From: Actinoplanes xinjiangensis
Lineage (GTDB): Bacteria > Actinomycetota > Actinomycetes > Mycobacteriales > Micromonosporaceae
DNA: 64,000 nt
Assembly (NCBI RefSeq): GCF_003148685.1
Contig: NZ_QGGR01000031.1
Location: 1-64,000, forward strand
Direction of reading: 5' to 3'
The notes under the pieces are model-generated. The model did no database searches. It was not told the DNA's origin and worked only from the letters and a program-made list of their open reading frames with translations. How positions within the stretch are numbered: position 1 is the first letter of the stretch; each line of letters starts with the position of its first letter. Shown here in pieces: positions 56,408-64,000 of this stretch. The translations under genes were made by a program, and so were the position numbers.

Positions 56408-56429
56408 GAGCCCGCCTCACGACGGGCTC
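56408..56429 (-). terminator. Hairpin after ppm gene
   Basis: GAGCCCG (56408-56414) pairs with CGGGCTC (56423-56429), eight-base loop, between the ppm stop and fxsA start on the minus strand. Confidence 0.5.
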
Positions 56430-56463
56430 GCTCAAGCATGACACCTCGAAGCTGAGTGCTTCC

Positions 56464-57234
56464 TTAGCGAGGTTTGCGGCTGACCAGGTTGCTCAGGCTC
56501 TCCTTGCGGGCCTGCACGCCCCACACGGTGACCCTCAGCAGCTGTTCCTTGAAGATGTTGCCGCTCATCTTGCTGACGCCGATTTCGCGCTCGGTGAACG
56601 TGATCGGCACCTCTTTCATGCGGAAGCCCTGCCGGTACGACCGCCAGGCCATCTCGACCTGGAACGAGTAGCCGGTGGACGCGATCGTCCCGACGTCGAT
56701 CTTGTCGAGAACGGCGATCCGGTACGCCCGGTAGCCGCCGGTGGCGTCCTTGAACGGCATGCCGAGCGCCATCCGGATGTAGATGTTGCCGCCGCGGGAC
56801 AGCAGCAGGCGCCGCATCGGCCAGTTGTGGACACTGCCGCCGGGGATGTAGCGGGTACCGAGGACCACGTCGTGGTCCTTCAGTGCGTCCAGCAGCAGCG
56901 GCAGTTCCTCGGGGGCGTGCGAGCCGTCCGCGTCCATCTCGACGACCGCGTCGTAGCCCTTCTCCTTGCCCCACGCGAAGCCGGCCTTGTAGGCGGCGCC
57001 CAGGCCCTCCTTGCCGGCCCGGTGGAGCACGAAGATGTGGTCGTCGGCGTCGGCGAGCTCGTCGGCGATCGCGCCGGTGCCGTCCGGGGAATTGTCGTCG
57101 GCCACCAGGATGTCGACGGCAGGCGTCGCCTTACGCACCCGTTCGGTGATCAGCCGGACATTGTCCGCCTCGTTGTACGTGGGGATGATCACGAGGACCC
57201 GTCCCACTCCCGGGTAGCCTTCGGCCTCGCTCAC
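56464..57234 (-). CDS. ppm: Polyprenol monophosphomannose synthase
   Basis: A 256-residue GT2 glycosyltransferase that makes polyprenyl-phosphate-mannose from GDP-mannose. VLVIIPTYNEADNV, VADDNSPDGTG (nucleotide Asp), VEMDADGSHAPEELP (metal DXD) and GTRYIPGG are classic DPM1 signatures; no membrane domain is attached. It starts at GTG 57234 within the lnt stop. In mycobacteria this activity is fused with, or adjacent to, the acyltransferase; here they are separate genes. The product feeds protein O-mannosylation and lipoglycans. Confidence 0.93.
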   Translation of the reverse strand: MSEAEGYPGVGRVLVIIPTYNEADNVRLITERVRKATPAVDILVADDNSPDGTGAIADELADADDHIFVLHRAGKEGLGAAYKAGFAWGKEKGYDAVVEMDADGSHAPEELPLLLDALKDHDVVLGTRYIPGGSVHNWPMRRLLLSRGGNIYIRMALGMPFKDATGGYRAYRIAVLDKIDVGTIASTGYSFQVEMAWRSYRQGFRMKEVPITFTEREIGVSKMSGNIFKEQLLRVTVWGVQARKESLSNLVSRKPR

Positions 57235-58838
57235 CGTTCCTCCGAAACTGTCACGTCGTCACTGTCGATTCTCGTCTTACGGCGGCGCAGGGGCAGCACG
57301 CCGATGAGGGCGACGACCGTACCAAAAACGATCAGCGCCTCGGGCCAGAGGCCCGAACGAGTCGCCAGCGTACGCGGTCCGTCAAGATTCATGTCACGGA
57401 CCACCACCGCACCGGTGTTGAAGCCGGTCGAACCGTGGACCGAGCCCTCGCCGTCCACGAAACCGGAGACCCCGACAGTGGAGACCATCAGTGCCTCCCG
57501 GCCGTGCTCGACCGCCCGCAGACGCACCATGGCCAGCTGTTGCAGGGCCTCGGCCTCGTTGAAGGTGGCGTTGTTGGTCTGCACGGTGAGGATCTGCGCC
57601 CCGCCGTCGACGGTGTCGCGGACGATGTCGTCGTAGGCGACCTCGAAGCAGATCACGTCGCCGACGACGGCCGCACCGGTGTCGATGACGCCGGGGTGGT
57701 CGCCGCCGAGCATGTTGCGGACCAGGTCGACCTTGTCGGTGACCAGCCGGGCGATCGAGCGCAGCGGCATGTACTCGGCGAACGGCACCGGGTGGCGTTT
57801 CTCGTACTGCTGGTCGAGGTCGGGGCCGGCGCCGCCGGGACGCCACAGGATGCCGACGTTGTAGATGTCGCCGGGCACGTCGGTGCGCTGCAGGGTGCCG
57901 ACCAGGATGGGCGCCTTGATCGCGTCGGCGGCGGACTGGATGAGCGCGGCGGCGTCGTCGTTGCGCAGCGGGTCGATGTCGCTGGAGTTCTCCGGCCAGA
58001 CGACCAGGGCGGGCTGTTTCTGCCGGCCGGCGGCGACGTCGGCGGCCAGCGCGATGGTGGCGTTGACGTGGTTGTCGAGCACGGCCCGCCGCTGGGCGTT
58101 GAAGTCCAGGCCGAGGCGGGGCACGTTGCCCTGGACGATGGCGACGGCGGTGGTGGGGCCGGCGGGGGTCTCCAGCGGCAGGGCGGCGGGCCCGCCGAGC
58201 AGGACGGCCGCGGTGACGGCGAATCCGGCGGCGGCCGGGATCCCGGAGCGCCGCCAGGCCAGCGCGAGCAGGGCGCCACCGGCGACCGCGACCACGAACG
58301 TGACCAGGGGTGCCCCGCCGTAGGCGGCCAGGCGCAGCGTGGGGGCGTCGCCCTGGCTGAACGCGAGCCGTCCCCACGGGAAGCCGCCGAAGGGGGTGCG
58401 GTCGCGCAGGAACTCCTGCCCGCCCCAGATCAGCCCGGTGAGCAGTGGCCACAGGGCCCGCCACCGGTCGGCCAGCGGCGACGTCCACGCCCCGGCCAGC
58501 CCGGCCAGCCCGAGGTAGGCGGCCTGCGCCAGGCTCAGGATGATCCACGGCAGCCAGCCGCCGCCGATGGTGGTCCACTCCAGCAGCGGCACGAACAGCA
58601 CCAGCCCGGCGAGGTAGCCGAGCCCGAACCCGGCCCGCAGGCGCCTGCGGTGCACCGCCGCGGCGAGCAGCGCCACCCCCACCGGGGCGAGCCACCACAG
58701 GTCGTACGGAGGCAGGGCGAGCAGCAGGGCCGCGCCCGAGGCGACGGCCAGCGCCGCGGCCACCGGCAGCCGCAGCGGGGGCCCGGGCGCGTCGGCCGCG
58801 GGGCCCGGCTCGGTGAGCGCCGGTGGGGGCAGTGTCAT
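57231..58838 (-). CDS. lnt: Apolipoprotein N-acyltransferase
   Basis: A 535-residue membrane enzyme that adds the third acyl chain to lipoproteins. Six or more N-terminal transmembrane helices precede the nitrilase-like domain with Glu283 (WPENSS), Lys347 (YEKRHPVPF) and Cys397 (CFEVAYDD). It is fused in frame only with its own TM region, and its stop overlaps ppm (GTGA). The start is uncertain between ATG 58838 and GTG 58844. The pair links lipoprotein acylation and mannosylation. Confidence 0.92.
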   Translation of the reverse strand: MTLPPPALTEPGPAADAPGPPLRLPVAAALAVASGAALLLALPPYDLWWLAPVGVALLAAAVHRRRLRAGFGLGYLAGLVLFVPLLEWTTIGGGWLPWIILSLAQAAYLGLAGLAGAWTSPLADRWRALWPLLTGLIWGGQEFLRDRTPFGGFPWGRLAFSQGDAPTLRLAAYGGAPLVTFVVAVAGGALLALAWRRSGIPAAAGFAVTAAVLLGGPAALPLETPAGPTTAVAIVQGNVPRLGLDFNAQRRAVLDNHVNATIALAADVAAGRQKQPALVVWPENSSDIDPLRNDDAAALIQSAADAIKAPILVGTLQRTDVPGDIYNVGILWRPGGAGPDLDQQYEKRHPVPFAEYMPLRSIARLVTDKVDLVRNMLGGDHPGVIDTGAAVVGDVICFEVAYDDIVRDTVDGGAQILTVQTNNATFNEAEALQQLAMVRLRAVEHGREALMVSTVGVSGFVDGEGSVHGSTGFNTGAVVVRDMNLDGPRTLATRSGLWPEALIVFGTVVALIGVLPLRRRKTRIDSDDVTVSEER

Positions 58839-59286
58839 TTCCACGCCAGGCAGGCTACCCGCCGATATGCAGGCACGACGGAGGGGCGCGGTCACGGTTC
58901 GACCACGCCCCTCGGGTGCTCCACACCTGTTTGCGGCCGGTGAAACACCGGCGCGCGGCCGGGAGACCCGGCGTGCGGCAGACGAAATCCGGTGACCTCG
59001 TCATGACCTTCGGACCGACCCACCGCGTGCCGGCTGCGCGCGTCGTGCCGTTGTCTACTGGCCATGATCCCGGCCCCCGGAGGGCCACCCGTGCGTGGCC
59101 CGTCTCGTGCCGCCTGCGTCTCGTAATCCCCTGGACCTGGCAGAACGCGCGACCCCTGCGGGGACTGCGGCCAGTGGACGACGAAACGTGGAACAGGACC
59201 TGAAGACGGTACGTCCCGGACCCGGCCGTCTGTCAACCGTCGTCCTCGTGTCGCGGCGTGTCTCATTCATCGGCGTGTCATCCGGA
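58839..59286. other. 448-base gap between lnt and the lysine-aminomutase operon
   Basis: No credible gene; frames on both strands have shadow-like composition. It contains the terminator at 58881 and an ATCCGG-4-CCGGAT hairpin (59280-59295) at the reactivase stop. The lnt promoter should be here but is not obvious. Confidence 0.5.
58881..58913 (-). terminator. Hairpin terminator before lnt
   Basis: GAGGGGCG (58881-58888) pairs with CGCCCCTC (58906-58913), extended by GGTC/GACC after one mismatch. It separates the upstream minus-strand operon from lnt. Confidence 0.6.
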
Positions 59287-60495
59287 TTACCGGATCGAGT
59301 TACCCAGAAGTCGCACGGCGACGTCCGGATGTTCGGCGGCGAGCAGACCCGCAGCGGCCAATATGTACTGTTCATCGACCAGCGCACGAGCCCGTTCGGG
59401 GGGTGCCCAGCCGCCGCCGACGTCGGCCAGGACGGCCCGCAGCACCGCGTCGCCGCCGCCGTGCCGCAGGACCCCGCCGGAGCCTATGACGAGACGTACG
59501 TCACGTAGGCCGGGGCGCCCGCGGGCGTGCCGGCGCAACGCGATCACCGCCGCCGTCGCGGCGAGTCGCCGGTCGCCGTCGGGGGCGGGCAGCTTCTCGG
59601 CCACCGCGGCCGCACGGGTGCCCTCGGCGCCGACCGCCACTCCCAGGTCGCCCTCGACGGTGCGGGCCCGCCACAGGGTGCCGGCGACGTCCCGGCGCGG
59701 GCCGGTCTCCGCCTCGGCGTCGGGGACGAGCGCCGAGTAGACGTCGGTGGTGGCGCCGCCGACGTCGACGACCAGGATGCCGTAGCCGGTGAGGTCGGCC
59801 AGCGCCTCCACGCCGGCCAGCACGGCGTCCGGGGTGGCGGCCCGCACCAGCTGGGCGAACCGGCGGCCCTTCGACAGCCGTTTACCGCCGATCACGTGCC
59901 GCAGGAACACGTCACGGATCGCGGCGCGGGCCGGCAGTGGGTCGAGGACACCGATGCGCGGCAACACGTTCGCGGTAGCGGTGACGGGGACACCGCGTCC
60001 GGTCATCAGGTCGCGCGCCTCGTCGCGTACGTCCGCGTTGCCGGCCAGGACCACCGGAATCCGGATCCGGGCCGCGGCGAGCCGCCTCGCATTGTGGAGA
60101 AGGGTCTCGGCGTCGCCGCCGTCGGTGCCGCCGGCGAGCAGCAGTACGTCCGGGCGGGCGGCACGCAGCCGCGCCAGGTCCGGGCCGGTCATCGGCCCGG
60201 CGGCGACGTGGACCACCTGGGCGCCGGCGGACAAGCCGACGCGGTGCCCGGCCTCGGCGGTGACCAGCTGCTCGTAGCCGATGACGGCCAGGCGCAGGCC
60301 GCCGCCGGCCGACGAGCAGACATAGAGCCGGTCGCCGCCGCCCACGGCGGCGACCGCGGCGTCCAGGCCCTCCAGGACGTCCGAGGAGGCGGTGGTCGGC
60401 ACCTCGGCGCGGCGGATCAGTTCCGCGCCGTCCAGATCGATCTTGGCGGCTTTGGTGTACGTGGACCCGACGTCGACACAAACGGCGGTCGTCAC
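59287..60495 (-). CDS. MutL-type reactivating ATPase (glutamate mutase L family)
   Basis: A 402-residue actin-fold ATPase. CVDVGSTYTKAAKID (phosphate 1) and LVVDVGGATTDVYS (phosphate 2) flank LLLAGGTDGGDAETLLHNA and VLAGNADVRDEA. The family (MutL/KamB-type) restores B12-dependent aminomutases and glutamate mutase after cofactor damage. GTG 60495 overlaps the preceding stop (GTGA). It is the last gene of the operon, followed by two hairpins. Confidence 0.87.
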   Translation of the reverse strand: MTTAVCVDVGSTYTKAAKIDLDGAELIRRAEVPTTASSDVLEGLDAAVAAVGGGDRLYVCSSAGGGLRLAVIGYEQLVTAEAGHRVGLSAGAQVVHVAAGPMTGPDLARLRAARPDVLLLAGGTDGGDAETLLHNARRLAAARIRIPVVLAGNADVRDEARDLMTGRGVPVTATANVLPRIGVLDPLPARAAIRDVFLRHVIGGKRLSKGRRFAQLVRAATPDAVLAGVEALADLTGYGILVVDVGGATTDVYSALVPDAEAETGPRRDVAGTLWRARTVEGDLGVAVGAEGTRAAAVAEKLPAPDGDRRLAATAAVIALRRHARGRPGLRDVRLVIGSGGVLRHGGGDAVLRAVLADVGGGWAPPERARALVDEQYILAAAGLLAAEHPDVAVRLLGNSIR

Positions 60496-60857
60496 GGCTT
60501 CGGCGGCACCACGACCGTCCCGACCGCGGTGGTGGCCACGATCGGTTCCTCGAGTACCTCGGCCGCCGACCCGGACGTGCCCCGGCAGACCACCCGGACC
60601 TCGAAGGCGATCTTCCGGGAGCGGGTGCCCGCCTTCGTCACCGTCCCGATGATCTCCAGTACGTCCCCGGCCCGCACCGGCGCCTTGAACTGCACGTCGT
60701 CGTAGGAGGCGAACAGTCCCTCGTCGCCGTCGAGCCGGATGCAGATCTCGGTGGCCACGTCGCCGAACAGGCCTAGCGAGTAGGCGCCGTCGACCAGGTT
60801 CCCGGCGTAGTGGGCGTGGGCGTAGGGCACGTAGCGGCGATGGGTCACGGTGATCAC
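60492..60857 (-). CDS. kal: Hotdog-fold 3-aminobutyryl-CoA ammonia-lyase-like protein
   Basis: A 121-residue single-hotdog protein (RRYVPYAHAHYAGNLVDGAYSLGLFGDVATEICIRLDGDEGLFASYDDVQFKAPVRAGDVLEI). In lysine-fermenting bacteria the small hotdog enzyme Kal removes ammonia from 3-aminobutyryl-CoA. The position after kamE and the family resemblance support this; a simple thioesterase is possible. GTG 60857 overlaps the kamE stop. Confidence 0.75.
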   Translation of the reverse strand: MITVTHRRYVPYAHAHYAGNLVDGAYSLGLFGDVATEICIRLDGDEGLFASYDDVQFKAPVRAGDVLEIIGTVTKAGTRSRKIAFEVRVVCRGTSGSAAEVLEEPIVATTAVGTVVVPPKP

Positions 60858-61588
60858 TTCGAACCTCCGGCGAGGGCGTGGACGAGATAGGAGGCGACCT
60901 CACGCGGGGTGGTGCCGCGGCTGAAGATCCGGTCGACGCCCAGTTCGGGCGCCATCAGTTCGTCGAAGCGGGGGCCACCGACGATCAGCAGCGGCCGTTT
61001 CCCGGCCGGCAGCGCCTCCCGGAAGGCCGCCGACATGGCCCGGGTGTTCTGCAGGTGCGCGTCGCGCTGGGTGACCACCTGGGAGACCAGGACCGCGTCG
61101 GCCTTGCGCTCGCGGGCGGTCTCCACCAGGTCGGGCACCGACACCTGGGCGCCCATGTTGGTGACCGACAGTTCGGAGTAGTACTCCAGGCCCTTCTCGC
61201 CGGCGATGCCCTTGAGGTTGAGGATGGCGTCGATGCCGACGGTGTGCGCGTCGGTGCCGATGCACGCCCCGACCACGTTGAGCCGCCGGCGCAGCCCGCG
61301 TTTGATGGCGGCGTTGACCTCCTTGGCGCTCAGCAGCGGGAAGTCACGTTCGACGACCTGCACCTTGTCGGTGTCGACGAGGTGGGCGACCTTGCCGTAG
61401 ACGACGAAGAAGGTGAAGCCGTCGCCCATCGGCTTGGCGTGCACGAGCATCGCCGGGTCCATGCCCATCTTGTTCGCCAGCTGGATCGCGGCGCCCTCGG
61501 CCCGTTTGTCGTGCGGGATCGGCAGGGTGAAGGAGAGCTGCACCATGCCGTCGCCGGTGGTGTCGCCGTACGGGCGGACGATGCTCAT
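60854..61588 (-). CDS. kamE: Lysine 5,6-aminomutase beta subunit (B12-binding)
   Basis: A 244-residue protein. An N-terminal segment (VQLSFTLPIPHDKRAEGAAIQLANKMGMDPAMLVHAKPM) precedes the cobalamin domain with GACIGTDAHTVGIDAIL (DxHxxG base-off signature) and SELSVTNMGAQVS (S-x-L type). With KamD it moves the terminal amino group of lysine or beta-lysine to C5. ATG 61588 overlaps the kamD stop by four bases. Confidence 0.92.
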   Translation of the reverse strand: MSIVRPYGDTTGDGMVQLSFTLPIPHDKRAEGAAIQLANKMGMDPAMLVHAKPMGDGFTFFVVYGKVAHLVDTDKVQVVERDFPLLSAKEVNAAIKRGLRRRLNVVGACIGTDAHTVGIDAILNLKGIAGEKGLEYYSELSVTNMGAQVSVPDLVETARERKADAVLVSQVVTQRDAHLQNTRAMSAAFREALPAGKRPLLIVGGPRFDELMAPELGVDRIFSRGTTPREVASYLVHALAGGSK

Positions 61589-63123
61589 GCGAGGCCCTCC
61601 GTGACCGGGTTGTAGTAGTCCTCGTCCTGCCGGGCGACGCCGTCGAGGCCCTTGCCGCGGTCGGCGGGCCGCTTCATGATCCCGAAGGTGCCGTCGGCGA
61701 TGGCGTTGAGCATGCCGTCGTCGACGATGCGTTCCAGCAGGTCGATGGCCTCGCTCAGGACCTGGTTGGCGCGGCCGCGGATGAACGGTCCGGGGGTGAA
61801 GTCCTCGTGCAGGTTGCCCGCCCCGTTGAGGACGTAGCGGACGTTCTGGAGGGCGATGTCCCGGTCGGAGATCCACGGCGTGACGACGGCCTCGGTCATC
61901 ATGCCGACCAGCAGGATGCCCTGGCCGGTCAGGGCGCCGGCCAGGTTGAAGAAGCCGTCGAGCAGGTTGCCGCGGAAGACGTCGCCGGTCATGTGCTTGG
62001 TCGGCGGCATCCACTTGAGCGGGGCGTCCGGGAAGAGCTCCCGGGCGAGCAGCGCGTGCGCGAGCTCCATCCGGAAGGAGTCCGGCAGGTCCGGGTTGAT
62101 CTCGAAGGCGTGGCCGAGGCCGAGCTGCCAGTCCGCCAGCCCGGCCTCGTGGGCGAAGTACTCGTTCATCAGCTGCGACACCGTCACCGTGTGCGCCGCG
62201 TCGACCGCGTCGGCGGTGGTGAGGTAGTTGTCCTCGCCGGTGTTGATGATGATTCCGGCCCGCGCGTGGATCTGCCGGGAGAACCGCTGGTCGACGAAGG
62301 TGCGGATCGGGTTGATGTCGCGGAACAGGATCCCGTACATCGAGTCGTTGAGCATCATGTCGAGCCGCTGCAACCCGGCCAGCGTGGCGATCTCCGGCAT
62401 GCACAGGCCGGACGCGTAGTTGGTGAGCCGCACGTACCGGCCCACCTCCTTCGACGTCTCGTCCAGCGCCGCCCGCATCAGCCGGAAGTTCTCCTGCGTG
62501 GCGTACGTGCCGGCGAACCCCTCCCGGGTCGCGCCCTCCGGCACGTAGTCCAGCAGCGACTGGCCGGTCGAGCGGATCACCGCGATCACGTCCGCCCCGG
62601 CCCGGGCCGCCGCCTGTGCCTGCGGGATGTCCTCGTAGATGTCCCCGGTCGCGACGATCAGGTAGATCCACGGCCGCTGTTTCGGGTCCCCGAACCGTTT
62701 GATCAGCCGGTCCCGTTCGGCCCGCCGCCGGTCGATGGTCTTGAGACCGGCCGCGGTGGCGCGCCGGGCCCGCTGGCGGGCCTTCGCGGGACGAGCGGGC
62801 ATGGTGAACCGCACCGAGCCCGCCGCCGCCTTCTGCGCCAGGACCGTCACGTCCTCCACCCCGGCGGTCTCCATGGCGTGGAACACCGGGACGGCCACCC
62901 CGTGGCCGAGCCCGACGTCCGCACGCACCGCGTCGACCAGCCGGTTCACCCAGGGGATGCCGTCCGGGTCGGCGCCGGTCACCCCGGCCAGCCGCAATAC
63001 CGCGCGCTCCACCGACACGGTGGTGTGCGACCGCGCCAGGTCGACCACCGGCTGCCCGGCGCGTGCGGCGAGTGCCCTCGCCCGCGCCACCACGGCAGCA
63101 TCCAGATCCAGCTTCCCGGCCAA
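61585..63123 (-). CDS. kamD: Lysine 5,6-aminomutase alpha subunit
   Basis: A 512-residue catalytic subunit with the PLP/adenosylcobalamin-binding TIM barrel. Key stretches are RSHTTVSVERAVLRLAGVTG, RPWIYLIVATGDIYEDIPQAQAAARAGADVIAVIRSTGQSLLDYVPEG and FIRGRANQVLSEAIDLLERI. The start is an unusual TTG at 63123: GGAGG at 63132-63136 lies eight bases away and the following AGKLDLDAAVVARARALAA matches the family N-terminus. Length fits the family (about 515). Confidence 0.92.
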   Translation of the reverse strand: MAGKLDLDAAVVARARALAARAGQPVVDLARSHTTVSVERAVLRLAGVTGADPDGIPWVNRLVDAVRADVGLGHGVAVPVFHAMETAGVEDVTVLAQKAAAGSVRFTMPARPAKARQRARRATAAGLKTIDRRRAERDRLIKRFGDPKQRPWIYLIVATGDIYEDIPQAQAAARAGADVIAVIRSTGQSLLDYVPEGATREGFAGTYATQENFRLMRAALDETSKEVGRYVRLTNYASGLCMPEIATLAGLQRLDMMLNDSMYGILFRDINPIRTFVDQRFSRQIHARAGIIINTGEDNYLTTADAVDAAHTVTVSQLMNEYFAHEAGLADWQLGLGHAFEINPDLPDSFRMELAHALLARELFPDAPLKWMPPTKHMTGDVFRGNLLDGFFNLAGALTGQGILLVGMMTEAVVTPWISDRDIALQNVRYVLNGAGNLHEDFTPGPFIRGRANQVLSEAIDLLERIVDDGMLNAIADGTFGIMKRPADRGKGLDGVARQDEDYYNPVTEGLA

Positions 63124-63137
63124 AGAAAACGCCTCCG

Positions 63138-64000
63138 TTACCTCTCGAAAATCGTCTCGCCGTGCAGCACCGTCCGCAGGCAGACCGGCCGCTCCGGTTC
63201 GGTGCCGTCCACGTCCGGCAGCAGCGCCGGCAGTCCGCCGTCCACGCCGCCCGGGGTGTCCCAGGCCGCGAAGGTCGCCGGCGCGCCCGGCTTCAGCACG
63301 CCCGCACCGCTCACCGCGGCCGCCCGCCAGCCGCCCGCGGTACTCGCCGCGAACGCCGAGCGCACACTCATCCGGAACTTCGGGTTGCGCGGGGCGGCGG
63401 CCGCCACCACGATCGCCCACGGGTCCAGCGCCGTCACCGGGGAATCCGAACCGAACGCCAGCGCCACCCCGGTCGCGTGCATCGCACCGATCGGGTTGCT
63501 GGCCAGCGCTCGCTCCACACCGAGGCGCTGCGCGTACATCCGGTCGGTTCCGCCCCACAGCGCGTCGAACACCGGCTGCACCGAGGCGATCACCCCGAAC
63601 TCCACCATCCGGGCGATCATCGCCTTGTCGATCAGTTCGACGTGCTCGATCCGGTGGTGGCCCTCGCGCAGCCGGTCGACGCCGACCGACTTCGCCGCGA
63701 TCGCGAAACCCTCCAGCACCGTCGCGATGGCGGCGTCACCGATCGCGTGGAAGCCGCCCTGGAACCCGACCCGGACGCAGTCCAGCAGGTGGTCCGCCGC
63801 CTGCTCGGCGGTCAGGAACGCCTCACCGCACCCGTGGTCGCCGTCGTGGTAGGGCGCACGCACCGACGCCGTCCGCGAGCCCAGGGCGCCGTCGGCGTAC
63901 AGGTCACCGGCCGCGCCGTGCGCACCCAGTTCCCTGGCCCGCTCGGCGCCGCCCAGCTCGCCCCAGAAACCGAACACCTGCGGCAGCCCCTGCCCGGACA
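63138..64000 (-). CDS. Amidohydrolase (YtcJ-like), 5' end outside window
   Basis: At least 287 residues of an amidohydrolase-3 protein; the N-terminus lies beyond 64000. GFHAIGDAAIATVLEGFAI (metal/Lys region), HHRIEHVELID (His ligands) and LAFGSDSPVTALDPW (catalytic Asp) are typical. The stop is 14 bases before the kamD TTG, so it is the upstream partner in the operon. The substrate is unknown; formamide or N-acyl amine hydrolysis is typical. Confidence 0.85.
   Translation of the reverse strand, partial: SGQGLPQVFGFWGELGGAERARELGAHGAAGDLYADGALGSRTASVRAPYHDGDHGCGEAFLTAEQAADHLLDCVRVGFQGGFHAIGDAAIATVLEGFAIAAKSVGVDRLREGHHRIEHVELIDKAMIARMVEFGVIASVQPVFDALWGGTDRMYAQRLGVERALASNPIGAMHATGVALAFGSDSPVTALDPWAIVVAAAAPRNPKFRMSVRSAFAASTAGGWRAAAVSGAGVLKPGAPATFAAWDTPGGVDGGLPALLPDVDGTEPERPVCLRTVLHGETIFER

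Noticed and set aside
61589..62671. Upstream extension of the kamE frame
   Set aside because: It runs through kamD in another frame; the ATGA overlap at 61588 gives the proper start.

Overview
The window is 64 kb of GC-rich actinobacterial chromosome with no rRNA, tRNA, phage or insertion sequence. Several features point to a filamentous, saprophytic, Micromonosporaceae-like (for example Actinoplanes-type) actinomycete: GTG and TTG starts, tight ATGA/GTGA gene overlaps, RbpA behind a SigR-type promoter, separate genes for polyprenol-phosphate-mannose synthase and apolipoprotein N-acyltransferase, Tat- and Sec-exported hydrolases, a Ser/Thr kinase and partner-switching regulators. The family assignment is inference.

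Layout, left to right. 1-2.5 kb: a decayed CBS-domain gene, a short ribosome hibernation factor, a P-loop kinase and an MFS exporter. 2.5-7.5 kb: a large FAD/Fe-S oxidoreductase of the D-lactate/D-2-hydroxyglutarate dehydrogenase type, a membrane-anchored protein, and an ArsR/SRPBCC pair with a doubled operator. 7.6-14 kb: a rhamnoside utilisation operon (binding protein, two permeases, GH78 rhamnosidase) divergent from its LacI-type regulator. 14-17 kb: a Ser/Thr kinase, a 37-bp tandem repeat and two fully overlapping convergent membrane genes. 17-24 kb: a giant sensor/phosphatase fusion with a STAS partner, then an OmpR/kinase/PepSY operon with matching TTCAG operators. 24-26 kb: a DUF3311/sodium:solute symporter pair.

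26.0-31.8 kb is the most intriguing block. Five overlapping genes correspond to the STM4015, STM4014, STM4013, STM4012 and STM4011 families: a leucine-rich-repeat-like protein, an ATP-grasp protein, an alkaline-phosphatase-fold hydrolase and two radical SAM enzymes. The set is named after a Salmonella locus and, to my knowledge, has no established biochemical role. Here two of its enzymes carry in-frame minisatellite insertions, and a 28-bp repeat array follows the last gene.

32-43 kb: a DUF6745 pair, PP2C phosphatase, DUF2269/DUF3817 membrane genes with an AT-rich nested palindrome, a GlxA-type regulator, an extracellular nuclease, an SGNH hydrolase and a large DUF6493-like protein with a repetitive linker. 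43-55 kb: an M36 metalloprotease, an alpha/beta hydrolase, a PAS histidine kinase, a PP2C-like protein, an SGNH lipoprotein, a DoxX protein, an SDR and a coiled-coil protein. 55-59 kb: rbpA, fxsA, ppm and lnt. 59.3-64 kb: an operon for coenzyme-B12-dependent lysine 5,6-aminomutase (kamD, kamE) with a kal-like ammonia-lyase, a MutL-type reactivase and an amidohydrolase cut by the window edge.

Intergenic and linker minisatellites (25, 28, 30, 36, 37 and 75 bp periods) recur through the window and look like lineage-specific expansions.
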